Program-made: the position numbers and the translations under genes
Assembly: GCA_000827325.1 (NCBI GenBank)
Contig: KN832879.1
Coordinates: 1,054,001-1,118,000, forward strand
Length of the DNA stretch: 64,000 nt
Direction: 5' to 3'
From: Oidiodendron maius Zn
Lineage: Eukaryota > Ascomycota > Leotiomycetes > Myxotrichaceae
Shown here: positions 12,712 to 23,063 of the stretch, in pieces
Numbering within the stretch: the stretch's first letter is position 1
Layout: each line of letters begins with the position of its first letter
Notes under the pieces: model-generated
Database searches by the model: none
What the model was told of the DNA's origin: nothing
What the model saw: the letters and a program-made list of their open reading frames with translations, nothing else

Positions 12712-13331
12712 CTGAAGTAGAATAAATTTAAGAGGATCTGCTGGGCCTTTAAGTACTCTCTACTGATATAGAGACATTGTTCAGTTTGGAGTTTGTAATA
12801 AATTTGCTATGCAGTTGAAAGAGCTAGGATTGGACGCACACAAAGGCCGCATCTTGAGCTCCAACCCGCACGGGAGCATGACTGATCCCATTATTTAGCT
12901 ATGTACACATATTCTAGTTGATAGATATACTTAGAGACTGGCTACCTCGTGAGATGTCAAGCTTATCCCAATGCGGCAACTTGTTCGTGTAATGGTGTCG
13001 CACATATCGGTTCACATTCGGAGATAACTAGAAAATTGATCGGCTTGACGGAGATAAGGCGGAAAATACTTGGATTCTACAAGCGCAAATCGCGCATTTC
13101 ATTCCCGATGGTGTTTTAATGTGATGTAGTATGATTATTATATAATAGTAATAAAAAGGCAGACTATCAACACAACTCAGTCCAAATTCGGCCCTTCCAA
13201 TTAGAAGGTCGCGAAATTGGCTAACTTTCGGCGACTCCTCCCTCTTCACAACACCTGTTGACTGGGAGCATTTATTGAACGTGTTTGAATTTCATTCTCT
13301 TCTTACACATGGCCTCAATATGTGGCTAATG
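12712..13331. other. Intergenic, nothing recognised
   Basis: About 620 bases. The 73-codon minus-strand frame at 13028-13249 has no protein-like pattern. Confidence 0.5.
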
Positions 13332-13866
13332 TCATAAGTTGATCTGGTCCACATGATCCGTGCTCCTGATCGTAGACTCCCACTCCTTCAACAGCTGCAG
13401 CGTTTCCCCATACTTAACCTTGATATCGTCATAGCAGTCGATGCCTAATGGCAACTGGAATGGAATCTCCCTTCCTCTTGCATCACCTTCTTGACGAATA
13501 ACATCCAGGATAATTTCAACAAGCTTTACTGGGTCGCCTGGCTGAGTTCGATCCTCTCTTGCTAGGTCTAAAAGGACGCCAGAGGAAAAGCCTTCGTATT
13601 CTGGATTTTTTGATCTAGGAGCCTTCATATTATCACTGGAAATAAGATTTGTGCGGAATCTCCCTGGTTCGAATAAACTAGGTTTATATCCTAGATTCAC
13701 AGTTTCTCGGCCAAAGTGATTCGACTATCCCTATACCAAAGGTCAGTTGCATATGGAGGACAGGACGGCAAACTTAGAACCAGCATATGCGCTGGTGCCT
13801 GGATGGCCAATCCATCCTGACAAGGAACCGATGAAGGCTGTCGTTCCTGATTTTTGCTGTCAAAAA
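13332..13866 (-). pseudogene. Truncated short-chain dehydrogenase/reductase (SDR)
   Basis: The minus strand encodes the middle and C-terminal part of a classical SDR. From about 13866 downward I read GTTAFIGSLSGWIGHPGTSA and then YAGSKFAV, which contains the catalytic Tyr-x-x-x-Lys. After a frame break comes GRETVNLGYKPSLFEPGRFR, followed by a long intact tail to 13332. The N-terminal half, with the TGxxxGxG cofactor motif, is missing: sequence similarity stops at about 13862-13868, exactly where the oppositely oriented amidohydrolase fragment begins. At least one frameshift lies between the YxxxK segment and the tail. This is a dead gene scrap, originally an NAD(P)-dependent oxidoreductase of the group whose C terminus begins with the phrase EPGRFRT. 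Confidence 0.75.
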
Positions 13867-13867
13867 T

Positions 13868-14327
13868 GAGGCAAATGGCTCTAGGTCTCCCGGTCGCTTA
13901 CCCTGGAGACATGCCCGTCTCCCTCGGCGTCGATTGTCATATTACTGGTCCTGCAGATTTACCTTATCAGATGCGGCTTGCTCTACAGCTTTCCCGACAG
14001 GCAGCTAACCAGCCCAGCTAAAGGTGCAAATCTGGTTCCCACAAACGTCCCTGGTACTTCAAAGCAGGCATTTAATCTAGGGACTATCGCCGGGGCAAGA
14101 GCGGTAAAGATGGAGGATAAGGTTGGAAGTTTGACAAAAAGCAAATTTGCGGACATAGTCATTTTAATGCCACTAGTCCTGGGATGATATGTGCGGCGCA
14201 AAAGGATCCTGTCGCGGCTATTGTAAGGCACTCGAGTATTCGAGATATAGAAGGTGTCATAATTGATGGAATTGTAAGGAAATTGAATGGGAACTTGATG
14301 CCACTGACGAGACGGCACCGGTAGGTG
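13868..14327 (+). pseudogene. Truncated amidohydrolase (metal-dependent deaminase/hydrolase family)
   Basis: The plus strand encodes the C-terminal part of an amidohydrolase of the TRZ/ATZ-chlorohydrolase type. Segments in order are MALGLPVAYPGDMPVSLGVD, CHITGPADLPYQMRLALQLS (GVDC-x is a metal-ligand Asp region), AFNLGTIAGARAVKMEDKVG, SLTKSKFADIVI and, in another frame, PGMICAAQKDPVAAIVRHSS and IRDIEGVIIDGIVRK. The last two blocks are the usual family C terminus (cofactor-free tail after the barrel). At least two frame changes and one stop interrupt it. The N-terminal two thirds, including the HxH metal motif, are absent: the fragment starts at the same junction where the SDR fragment stops. 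Confidence 0.7.
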
Positions 14328-14870
14328 TTAAAGGTGAAGAAAAAGGTATTAGTTGGAAAGTTATTGCTACCAGCTGGGCAAGAAGCCATCGAGAAATTGA
14401 TGTAAGAATTGCGAAGTTGGATATGAAGGCAGGCGCAGAGTTGATGATTCAGCTATTCGGAATTGACAAAATTAAATTATATGGTTGGAGAGTCACGTTG
14501 ATAACAAAAATAAATAGACTACTACCATCATTCCAGTAGTAGAGGGAAAAGTCAAAAGTCCATTTGAGGTGATTTTAAGCCTTTCATTTTGGCGATAACC
14601 AAAAACTAACCTTCTTGCGCCTAGCTACGTAAATCTTGAGTTATCTTTGTACCAATTCGGTTATTTTCTCTCCATCATGGACTGAACAGCGAAGTACTTG
14701 AAAAAATAGTAATAAAGCATTCTGTGATACCCAACCATCTCCATAATTATAATGGAAGTCGTGGCTGTCATGAGGTCGGAGAGAAGTATCCCCATCTCTC
14801 ATTACTTCGGGTTTACCGCGCCCGGCCGGTAAATGATATCGGGCCTGAGCAGTCGAGATGGAGACATGAG
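14328..14870. other. Intergenic, nothing recognised
   Basis: About 540 bases between the amidohydrolase remnant and the MFS permease gene. No domain or repeat is apparent. Confidence 0.45.
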
Positions 14871-16547
14871 TCAGTAGGTGTATCTAAATCCAGGCTATAT
14901 CATCCATATTAGCAAACGATAAATGATCGGAACACTGAGATACGTCATAATCGTACCTTATTCTGCAGGACAATTTCTCCCCGGCGTTGCCGTTGATTAG
15001 CTATGTAGAACAGGACTGTAAACATTCCGACAATGGCGATGAGAAGAATATGAGACCTGGTTTGGCAGTAAGCTTGGAAAGCTTCTTATAATTAGCCAGT
15101 AAAAGATATGGAGACGTACCCAACCGACACCCATACTGCAGTTAGATACCCGGGTGCCTCTTGTTGCCGAACAATATAGCTTCCTGCCACACCACCGAGT
15201 CCATTACAGGCTGAGACTGCAGCCCCAATCGTGGCCCGTTTCCATTGGCCTACAATATTATTCGCCATCAAAGCATTGAGAGCTGCCCAGTTGGAGACAT
15301 AGGCCCCTGTAGCAAGGAATGTGCCGACATACCGAGTAGTTACTTGGCTTGATACAAGACGACCAAGCATCAAGACTCCAATAATCGTACATATGGCGTT
15401 GAAAACTATGAGTGGTCCGCGGATGCGGTAATTATCCCCTACTAGGGAAGTGAAGAGCACAGGGACAACCGCCCAGTAATAGGGCTAATAGATGTTAGAT
15501 AACGTAAGGAAGAAGAAATTGTTCAAAGTTTATATCAAAAGATTAACGTACCAATGTGGAGAGCAAGATTGATTTGTTGCTGGAGAAGCCCATTCCCGAC
15601 TCAAGAATTATCGGCAGGAAGTAGCTCAGTGAAGTTGATACAAGGTTCAAGAGGAAGAACATGCAGGAGAACCCATATATTTTGGGGTCCAAGAAGTTGA
15701 CGAGAATATTACGCCAAGTGAATGGAGCCGCATTGACATCATCCCTATCGGTCTGGATTCGTTGGCGTGCTAGCTGAGCCTCCGCATTAGAGAGGAAGAA
15801 AAAGCTCTCTTGTGCTTTGTCGGGGAAGTCAACCATCCACCAGTAGGTTAAAATGCCAATAACACATGTAATGAGACCTTGTACCAAGTACATCCAACGC
15901 CATCCGGTGAGCCCCGCTCTTCCATCTAAATGATCGAGGCCATAATTAACGATGTTCCCTGTCGCTAGGATTATAACTTGCCCACACTGAAGAAACGCAA
16001 ATCGAAGCTGTTGTTCCTTCCGAGTGTACCAAGTACTGATAAGATATGTAAGGCCAGGTTGGATCCCAGACATCGAGATACCGAGGAGGATGCGAACCGC
16101 AATCATCTGCCGCCATGTTTGAATGAATGCCGTGCTTAAAGTAATGATACCGAAGCAGCAAGTGATGAGAGCGAACCAAATGCGTGGACCCACAAGACGC
16201 GCCGCAATGGTGCATGGGAGTTGGAAGACCACGCTGGCAATTGTAAGAATGAAGATGGACGTTGAATACCGATTGCCTTGAAGGTCAAGGTCCTTCAACA
16301 TGCTTGTAACCGATGCTGACGACAGAATGCCCGCGTCCAGAAGAGTAAGGCTGCATAGGATTCCGGCAATGCTGCAGAGGCGAATATCTATCTTCAGTCG
16401 TAACTTCCTCTCTAGATATTTCAAGTCGTCTGGTGCGATAGCATCGATATCTAGAGCTTCGGGGCCTGGTTGGTTGTCTAGCGGGTCAGCCGTCGGCGTA
16501 GGTTGGGCTTCTGTAGCGACAGGCACAGGATACTTCTCTTCATTCAT
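14871..16547 (-). CDS. MFS permease, allantoate/anion:cation symporter type
   Basis: Four exons on the minus strand (15552-16547, 15120-15484, 14957-15056, 14871-14894) encode 494 residues. The last exon is only 24 nt and supplies the family ending PGFRYTY; without it the frame would end in an unlikely VRL. The protein has a charged N terminus with LKYLERKLRLKIDIR before the first membrane helix, about 12 hydrophobic segments, and motifs of the Dal5-like ACS group such as GISMSGIQPGLTYLISTWYT and ALNALMANNIVGQWKRAT. These carriers import organic anions (allantoate, nicotinate, pantothenate and similar) with protons across the plasma membrane; the substrate here is unknown. An in-frame ATG at 16559 is an alternative start. 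Confidence 0.88.
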
Positions 16548-16899
16548 GATTGTAATCATATGTCTGACGTTTACTGATATTCTGAACGGAGGACTGTAGT
16601 TAAGGATGGGGGGTTTCTTTGCAATCTTATCAGTTCCACAGAATCTTGGCAATGTGCGACATGCATCGGCCCGTGCCCCAAAATCCTTGTGAAAATCTAG
16701 GAACCCGCACACAGCTGCCGGCCTCCGGCAAAACCATAGCGCTCGTTCCGATATGATGAGATTTTCGTTAATCGTGATTGATAATAGTTCCTATTATGTT
16801 ATAATTGCGAGCATAGCGGACTTCGAGTTCCAATAGTGCTCTCCACCCAATACATTACAAACGGGACTCGCTGAACCGTTCTAATGCCACCAAACTGAC
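16548..16899. other. Intergenic, tandem minus-strand genes
   Basis: About 350 bases. The left part is the MFS promoter region, and the right part the 3' flank of the acyltransferase gene. No other structure is seen. Confidence 0.5.
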
Positions 16900-18057
16900 T
16901 CAAACCAATACCTTATTAACCTCCGGAACCCTTACTAACGCCCATCCGACAGCCCAACTGCCCAATACACTTATCGTACCGATTAGAGCCGTCTTAGTTA
17001 CACCACTTGCGTTCCAATCATCAGTCCATAGTTCAGCTCCTACACACACAATGGGATGTACCAAAAATGCGGCATATGAATATCTCCCGACATTTCCCCA
17101 GCTTCTATTAAGCAAGGGGACATATGCGAAGAGCTTGAGTATTCCAGAGCCTAGAAGATACCCCATAGTCTCATTTAAGACCGCATATGAGAGCGCAGCA
17201 AGATTCAGACCGCCGAAAACGGAAGAAAGGGGATACCTCTCTGGATAAGAGTGTAGAAGTCCAATAAGAGAGACGCTGGATGTGAGGCAGCCTACTAAGA
17301 GGATGATCCGTATTACTGGTGTAAGTTTCGGGAGGGGGAGTTGTTTGGCGGCTTCAGACAGAAGGGGTTGATGTGATGGCGAATCGAAAGCGGCGAATCG
17401 GATGCCGAGAAGGTAAGATGCTACGTATTGAACTAGATATCCCAGTTTGAGATTCAGAGGAACGAATGTTTCATCTGCGGGGAATAGAAGGCGCATGCCA
17501 AAATTGCCTGCCACATCGAGGATCATGCTAGCTAGGAACGGGGGCGAATAGAAAGAAGCGAGGCCTGGAATAAATGTATAGACTGTGTCGAAGATTAAGA
17601 GAAGTGCAGTGTACCACACAGGACCACGGACGCCGCGCAAATCTCCCCAGTACTTGGTGAGAATATCCAGGCTTAGTTGCTTATGTTTGTGCAGCTTAGA
17701 TATAGCAATCTGGGCGGGGCCTCCAAAGAGTGTGAATACGATCACTGGGATGCCCAACTTGATGAATTTCGTGCGGAGGAAATCGTATCGGGATTTCCGC
17801 TTCAATGCTCTTGAAGACATCAGTCCCGAGAGAAAGAAGAAGGATGCCATGAAGTAGCTCTGATTTATGGCATTGAAATATACGAGCGCGGGTGAGGAGC
17901 CTTCAGGGTTGGATTTAGACCTGTAAAACCAGCCTCCTATCCCACCGTATGCGACCGCGGTATGGTGATAGATGACGAGAGCCGTTAGGTACGTCCGGAA
18001 GTTATCCAGATAGTAAAGGCGCTCAGCGTTCGATTCTCTGGACTGCGGTTGTGCCAT
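16900..18057 (-). CDS. Acyltransferase-3 family membrane protein
   Basis: A single-exon gene of 385 residues matching the acyltransferase 3 family (PF01757), multi-pass enzymes that move acyl groups onto sugars or small molecules at a membrane. The N-terminal signature LYYLDNFRTYLTALVIYHHT has the aromatic-Leu-Asp-x-x-Arg start and the conserved histidine pair of the family. It is followed by FFFLSGLMSSRALKRK at the second helix and about ten hydrophobic segments in total. Its length is normal for fungal members. The acceptor is unknown and the neighbours (ACS permease, agmatine-deiminase-like enzyme) do not define a pathway. The start at 18057 is a true ATG just after an upstream stop. Confidence 0.88.
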   Translation of the reverse strand: MAQPQSRESNAERLYYLDNFRTYLTALVIYHHTAVAYGGIGGWFYRSKSNPEGSSPALVYFNAINQSYFMASFFFLSGLMSSRALKRKSRYDFLRTKFIKLGIPVIVFTLFGGPAQIAISKLHKHKQLSLDILTKYWGDLRGVRGPVWYTALLLIFDTVYTFIPGLASFYSPPFLASMILDVAGNFGMRLLFPADETFVPLNLKLGYLVQYVASYLLGIRFAAFDSPSHQPLLSEAAKQLPLPKLTPVIRIILLVGCLTSSVSLIGLLHSYPERYPLSSVFGGLNLAALSYAVLNETMGYLLGSGILKLFAYVPLLNRSWGNVGRYSYAAFLVHPIVCVGAELWTDDWNASGVTKTALIGTISVLGSWAVGWALVRVPEVNKVLV

Positions 18058-18156
18058 ATCTCAGAGATTTGTGGAGCACAGGGACGATATTGAGTGATGT
18101 TCTAGGAAAGACTTGGGGCCGTGCAGCACAAGACGATCTTATCGGAAAAGCTGGTG

Positions 18157-18196
18157 CCTATTTTCGTCAACGCGCACATGCGTTGACGAAAATAGG
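18157..18196. repeat. Perfect 17-bp inverted repeat, 6-base loop
   Basis: The arms 18157-18173 and 18180-18196 are exact reverse complements (left arm CCTATTTTCGTCAACGC) separated by GCACAT. It lies about 100 bp upstream of the acyltransferase start codon. It could form a hairpin or cruciform, or be a dyad binding site. Confidence 0.9.
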
Positions 18197-18323
18197 GGAT
18201 AAGCCGGCAATATTCAGCTCCGATTTTGTATCAAATTCCACATTTCCGACGATAACAAGTAAAACGGTTCCTTCGTTTATTCCTAATATACAACCTGATT
18301 TCAATTTTCGTCCTGCCATCGGT

Positions 18324-18867
18324 CTAAAAGTAACAAGATTCTGAGCAATGACCACACCAGCCACAACCTCTATCGCACAAGCACCAATCCTCATCCAACG
18401 ACATATTCATCTTGCACCTCGTTTCGGGATCCATCTTCATCACGCCCAATTGTGAATAAATTTGCCCTGCACTCGGTCCGTTTGCTGCCAGCTTCGTCTT
18501 TTCTTTTCTCTCTTGTAAAGTATCTGCCCCGTCACTCCTCAAAATTGACGCTTTATCTTTGACAGTCGTAACTGGTGCCTGGGATGGCAATTGGCTAGAA
18601 TGAAGATACAAAGTACGGGGTTGCTGATTTCCTATGAGCTGAATCAACTACTTCTCCGTCAGTAGAGACACAATATTCTTGTAATAGGCTTACTAGAGCA
18701 TCCGGTACTTGATCCTGTACGGCGAGTCTTTGTACAGGTTTCTCTATCTGTGTGGACGTATTTTTCGGTGGTGGGGGGTGTTTGGGTGAATTTCCTTTGT
18801 GCTGAGACATCGCGTCGGAATCTTTGAAAGATTTTCCGCAAGTGCAAATCACGAGTTTCTCTACCAT
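18324..18867 (-). CDS. Uncertain small Cys/His-rich protein, two overlapping frames
   Basis: Two minus-strand frames overlap at 18595-18647. The first (18595-18867, 90 residues) begins MVEKLVICTCGKSFKDSDAM and continues SQHKGNSPKH, which looks like a single C2H2-type finger. The second (18324-18647) ends in a cysteine-rich tail, CLCDRGCGWCGHCSESC. Both look protein-like, and together they would make a finger protein of about 160-180 residues. I could not find an intron of normal length that joins them in phase, so either the gene has a frameshift or the true model differs. The function is unknown. Confidence 0.35.
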
Positions 18868-19685
18868 TATGTTAGATTCGCCGATGTAGATCGTAGAAGA
18901 TGAGGGGTTCAGGTGCTCAAATGTGCCAAAGGGGGTTTACGTCCTTTTGGACAGTATGAAGAGAGTGTCGTGGTGGGACAGGTCCAGTCGGTGAGATCAA
19001 AATGACCACATAAGCTTGGACTGATAGTGTAATATGCGATTACAATTTCTAGCAAGTTTTTGCGGCATTCTAGTATGCGAAAACTTGTCTGTTGATGTAT
19101 TGAATAAAGTTAATTCCTTGGCACGGGACTGAATCATACTTGGTATATTACCACATCAATTTACTGCCTCTACGTACATAACAGTTTAGATAACCGACCC
19201 TGTCAACCAGTTGTTTGGTTTTGGCTGTATTCATCTTTGATCAGGTTGGACGTCGCTATATGTTCGGCGGTTCCTTGATAGCCGATGTAACATACCTATT
19301 TCAGCAGTGCAGATTTAATCAGGGTAGAAGTACAGTAGAGATCGCTCTAGGTGAGGCTTTCTGACAGTGTACTACTGTAGATATTGTGGCATGAACACGT
19401 AGCGATCAATGTGCGGAGTTATTTCTTTGGGGTTTCCGTTACGAGTCTCGACTATCTGTCTTACAATTAGAGGCGAATGGGGTAACAAAATAATTTTGCG
19501 CGCCTGTCGGTCACTTTGTTTCTCATGACTTAAGACAGAAGAGGAAAATCGATTGGAAAAACGCTCCATATATAATCTGGAGTAAATATACTGAGTGGGG
19601 TATAATTGTAGTGTCAAAATTTGGCCTCGTTTCCTCTGATTGCCGTCCCTAGCCAGCCAACTTACAAATTTATTACTTGAAAAGC
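18868..19685. other. Intergenic, nothing firm
   Basis: About 820 bases. A 118-codon frame at 19372-19728 overlaps the 3' end of the deiminase gene in another frame and looks random. Confidence 0.45.
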
Positions 19686-20726
19686 TCATCTTATTTGGTC
19701 TATCCGCGGCTGTTGCTGTGTTGCACAATGTATCCCGCCACCTAGCCTGGGGAGAAAATTGATTCGAACTTGAACTACCTTGCGGTCAGGAAAGAGTTCT
19801 TGGAAAATATTGGCGCTTTGTTGATCAGCAATATCGTCGCCAAACTGCGGTATTATCACAGCGCCATTTGGGAGATAGTAGTTGGCATACGATGCGACCA
19901 TGTCGTCGTCTTCTCCCTTTAGTCGCTCTATATCTGGTTCTTGTATATCTACCAGTTGAAATGCTCTCCCTTTCGAATCCCGTTCTTGTTGAAGAACGCG
20001 CTTTGCATCTTCATACACCTCAGTCCATACCTGCGGTCGTGATGAGTGTGGCCGACTCAAGATAATGTGTCCCGGAGATGCAAAGCGCGCCAAAGCATCT
20101 ATATGGCAATCCGTACAGTCGGCATCTTTAATGCCTTTCAGCCATATCACCTTATCAACACCGAGAGCGGACTTCAACTGGTCTTCTATGTCTTCTTTGG
20201 TCATGCCTGGATTGCGGTTTGGATTAATGAGACTGCTCTCTGTTGCTAGGAGTGTTCCCTCTCCATCAACTTCCAAAGCCCCGCCCTCAGCCCGAATACT
20301 CGGAACAATACGAGGAATATTGGCGAGTGCCAGTATCCTCTGAGCCAGATTGATGTCTTCACCATGAGGAAACTTATTCCCCCAATAGTTAAATCCAAAG
20401 TCTACCCCTTCAACGCTTCCGTCGGAAGAGAAGGTGAAAACCGGTCCACTGTCTCTAATCCATAGATCGTCGACTGGCACGGTGCTGATGTTTACTGCGT
20501 CAGTGACCTGTGATCGTAAATCCGCCGTGTGACCGTGACTTGCGAACATAGTAACGGGTTCGAAGCGAGATATGGCATTTGCAATTGCCACAACTTCTGA
20601 GCGAGCCGCTAAAAGCTCAGTAGGGCTCAATGAGGGGTTTGTCGGCCATGCCATCAATGTTCGTTGGTGGACGGACGATTCTGCGGGCATGAAGCGCTGT
20701 GACACGAAGCGGCTGGCTCGTTTCAT
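19686..20726 (-). CDS. Agmatine deiminase / peptidyl-arginine deiminase-like enzyme
   Basis: A single-exon protein of 346 residues of the agmatine deiminase group (PF04371), which hydrolyses a guanidino group to a ureido group and releases ammonia. The active-site elements are all visible: MPAESSVHQRTLMAWP at the N terminus, VDDLWIRDSGPVF (guanidine-binding Asp), EGGALEVDGEGTLLATE, DCTDCHIDALARF (catalytic His and Asp) and GGGIHCATQQQP at the C terminus with the nucleophilic Cys. The sequence before the last motif contains a possible 37-bp intron, but reading straight through matches the family better, so I keep one exon. No signal peptide is visible, so it is probably cytosolic. In plants and bacteria this enzyme turns agmatine into N-carbamoylputrescine; the fungal substrate is not established here. 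Confidence 0.9.
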   Translation of the reverse strand: MKRASRFVSQRFMPAESSVHQRTLMAWPTNPSLSPTELLAARSEVVAIANAISRFEPVTMFASHGHTADLRSQVTDAVNISTVPVDDLWIRDSGPVFTFSSDGSVEGVDFGFNYWGNKFPHGEDINLAQRILALANIPRIVPSIRAEGGALEVDGEGTLLATESSLINPNRNPGMTKEDIEDQLKSALGVDKVIWLKGIKDADCTDCHIDALARFASPGHIILSRPHSSRPQVWTEVYEDAKRVLQQERDSKGRAFQLVDIQEPDIERLKGEDDDMVASYANYYLPNGAVIIPQFGDDIADQQSANIFQELFPDRKVVQVRINFLPRLGGGIHCATQQQPRIDQIR

Positions 20727-20935
20727 CGTGATGCCTTGGAAACCAATACCAAATAAAAGTATGCGACTTGGTTAACCGTGGCAGAGAAAGTGCTACCTAT
20801 AATCGCGGGGCCGTGGAGATATTTTCTCCGGAAAGTCATTTTAACGTAAAATTTCTAGCGATCTTGGAGCCTGAGGAAGTGGGAATGCCAAGCGATCGAG
20901 TTTGAGTCCTGCCGCAACTGGGTCGGGCTTTGTAA

Positions 20936-21370
20936 TCACTGCTCCAATTTATCGTTGAGGTCTTTTAAGATACTGTCAGAAGGCTTCCAGAGAACGATGG
21001 TATAAAAGGGTTCCTTGGAACCAGTATCCGCCCATCCCAAGCTATAAAGCATGAAGTCAAAGTGAGCGTCGACTCTCTTGTTGCGGGTCTCGATATGGAA
21101 TGCGCCACTGACCTTCGCTGCTGCATAGTCAAGATGTATATTGCCGGACACGAAGAAGACCTTATCCGTCACGTCCCACCGAGACGAAGGCCATGTGTTG
21201 GTGACAACCATTTCTGGCGGCAAGACAGTCTGAAGAATTCTCGATCGTGTATGGAGGGCGATATCCCGAAGTAAATATTTAAGAAAGTGCGCTGGAGAAA
21301 TGGGTTTCCGGGCAAAGTTCGGTAGGGAAACTGTAGCGGGGATATCACGATTACTATTGTTACGAAACAC
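20936..21370 (-). CDS. Hypothetical protein, probably a 3' exon
   Basis: A minus-strand frame of 144 codons with protein-like composition (WDVTDKVFFVSGNIHLDYAA, then FHIETRNKRVDAHFDF). It has no ATG near its 5' end: the first codon is GTG, directly preceded by an acceptor-like AAAAATAG. It may therefore be the last exon of a gene whose upstream exon I could not place, or a gene that lost its start. I do not recognise a family. It lies between the deiminase gene and the promoter of the coiled-coil gene. Confidence 0.4.
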   Translation of the reverse strand: MFRNNSNRDIPATVSLPNFARKPISPAHFLKYLLRDIALHTRSRILQTVLPPEMVVTNTWPSSRWDVTDKVFFVSGNIHLDYAAAKVSGAFHIETRNKRVDAHFDFMLYSLGWADTGSKEPFYTIVLWKPSDSILKDLNDKLEQ

Positions 21371-22010
21371 CTATTTTTGTCGGTGTATTAAATTTACATC
21401 GATAGGTGAATGTATCGCTTGTAGCTTCTCTCATATTTTTAATCTATTAAGTTATGCTAGAATGCCTCTATAAACACAAAGTCAGAATTCGAGTCGCTTC
21501 ATGTTAGAATAATTTAATGATTAGAGCGGATTGGACATTCTCATGCCGGGTTGAGTCGTGACAATCTGTAAGAACAAGATACGGAGTGCTTACAGATGCA
21601 TCTCTGGCACCTAGGCATGTGGGCGATCATCTGGATGCCACATGTTAACAGCCTTTAACATGGCATCTACGTGCAAAAGGACGACATATTATCAAATACC
21701 GCGACATGGACTGTTACCATTATTTCCAACCAATTCTGCCGTTGCTCGCATTAAATAATATGAATAGAGTAATTTGAATACACGCCTTCAGTCATATGTT
21801 CGCTTGCTTTCAATCCCTGCTGTCAGTTGCCGTCCATCTGAAACTCGGGCGTGGATGCCATTCAGCTGCGGCGCAGCACCAAGGAGCTAGCCAACAACAG
21901 TTTCCCTTGGCGGTATAAATACGATAAGTTTTGGGTCCGCCCGCAATCGCAATAGCGTGCCTCGGTTCCCATTCTTTACCATCTGAGATCAGTGAAAACG
22001 CTAGCCATCC
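21371..22010. other. Promoter region of coiled-coil gene
   Basis: About 640 bases with no gene. A TATA-like GTATAAATA at about 21913-21921 lies about 95 bp before the ATG at 22011 and could be the core promoter. Confidence 0.4.
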
Positions 22011-23063
22011 ATGGATTCCATTGAGACTCGAGTTAAGAATGCGGCGTCTCGCCAGAAAGAGCTTCTCGATGTCCTTAAGGAGACCGACTATGTCTCACCC
22101 GCGCTGAAACAGCAGAAGCGGTACGTTGCTGATCTCGAAAGGGAGATTGCCCAAATGTCCATTCGCATCAAGACCTTAGAGGGCAATCGTCTGAAAGAGC
22201 TCAAAGATCACGAGCGATACCAGAAATCTGTCATGAAACGTTTTGCTTACAAGATCACCGGGAAAGGCGAAAAGTTCGACGTGAAGGCAGAGAAGGAAGA
22301 GAGGGAGTACTTTGAGGCTATCCAAGAAGAGCATATTGCGAAGCAGATACACAAGAGCACACTACAGACTCTCGAAGTGGCCAAAGTTCAGCTAGTTGAG
22401 TTTGAAGGTGGGGCCGCTCGCCATACTCGCGCTCAGCAGGATCTGGACGAATTATACGATTCTATCTTTCATGGCCCCTCCCCTGGTTTTCCTGAAGAGG
22501 ACGAAATGGAGAGTAGGAGAAATGAGGCTCTTGGGGCATATAATGATCTCCGTAACCGTGAAGAGACAGAAGAGCAGGCGGTAAAAATCCTCGGGTCTGC
22601 ACAACAGAAGATGAGAAACGCATCACAGCAGCTGGCAAGCGCTCGTTCATCCTCACAGATGGATATATTTAGTAACGGCATGATGTTTGATATGATGGAG
22701 CGTCACGCACTGGGAAGGGCTGTAACTGAACTTTCCGAATGTAATATGTTAATTATGCAAGCGCAGCGATTCTCGCCGGAGGTTTCTCCCTTACCGCCCG
22801 TTCAAATCGCCAGCGGCCACCTCATGAGCGACGTGCTATTTGACAATCCTTTCACAGATATGATGTTCCACGAGAGGATCAAACAATCGCAAGCAGAGCA
22901 GGGACGAGCCGCGTGGGCGTTGGATCAACAGGTTGGTTTGGCCCAAGCACGGGTCGTGGCATTGTCGCAGAGGGTCTCTCGCGCATCTGATGCTCTGGAG
23001 AGAGCTCGTCTGGCGTTGCAAAAGGCAAGAGAGGAAGCTTTCGTGAAACTCACGAAAAACTAG
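22011..23063 (+). CDS. Coiled-coil hypothetical protein
   Basis: A single-exon protein of 350 residues, highly charged and rich in Glu, Gln, Lys and Ala, with predicted long heptad stretches at about residues 35-65, 80-145, 170-210 and 300-348. A KITGKGEKFDVKAEKEEREY segment follows the first coiled coil, and a Met-rich patch (IFSNGMMFDMMERH) sits in the middle. No membrane segment or signal is present. Similar proteins are widespread but uncharacterised in ascomycetes, to my knowledge; I assign no function. The gene is isolated, with 640 bp upstream and 700 bp downstream free of genes. Confidence 0.8.
   Translation: MDSIETRVKNAASRQKELLDVLKETDYVSPALKQQKRYVADLEREIAQMSIRIKTLEGNRLKELKDHERYQKSVMKRFAYKITGKGEKFDVKAEKEEREYFEAIQEEHIAKQIHKSTLQTLEVAKVQLVEFEGGAARHTRAQQDLDELYDSIFHGPSPGFPEEDEMESRRNEALGAYNDLRNREETEEQAVKILGSAQQKMRNASQQLASARSSSQMDIFSNGMMFDMMERHALGRAVTELSECNMLIMQAQRFSPEVSPLPPVQIASGHLMSDVLFDNPFTDMMFHERIKQSQAEQGRAAWALDQQVGLAQARVVALSQRVSRASDALERARLALQKAREEAFVKLTKN

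Noticed and set aside
1-13000. Secondary-metabolite cluster around the FAD monooxygenase, MDR reductase and regulators
   Set aside because: No PKS, NRPS, terpene cyclase or prenyltransferase is present in the window, and the genes are widely spaced.
19700-19770. Possible 37-bp intron near the 3' end of the agmatine-deiminase-like gene
   Set aside because: It is shorter than all other introns here, and reading through gives the expected sequence before the GGGIHC motif.
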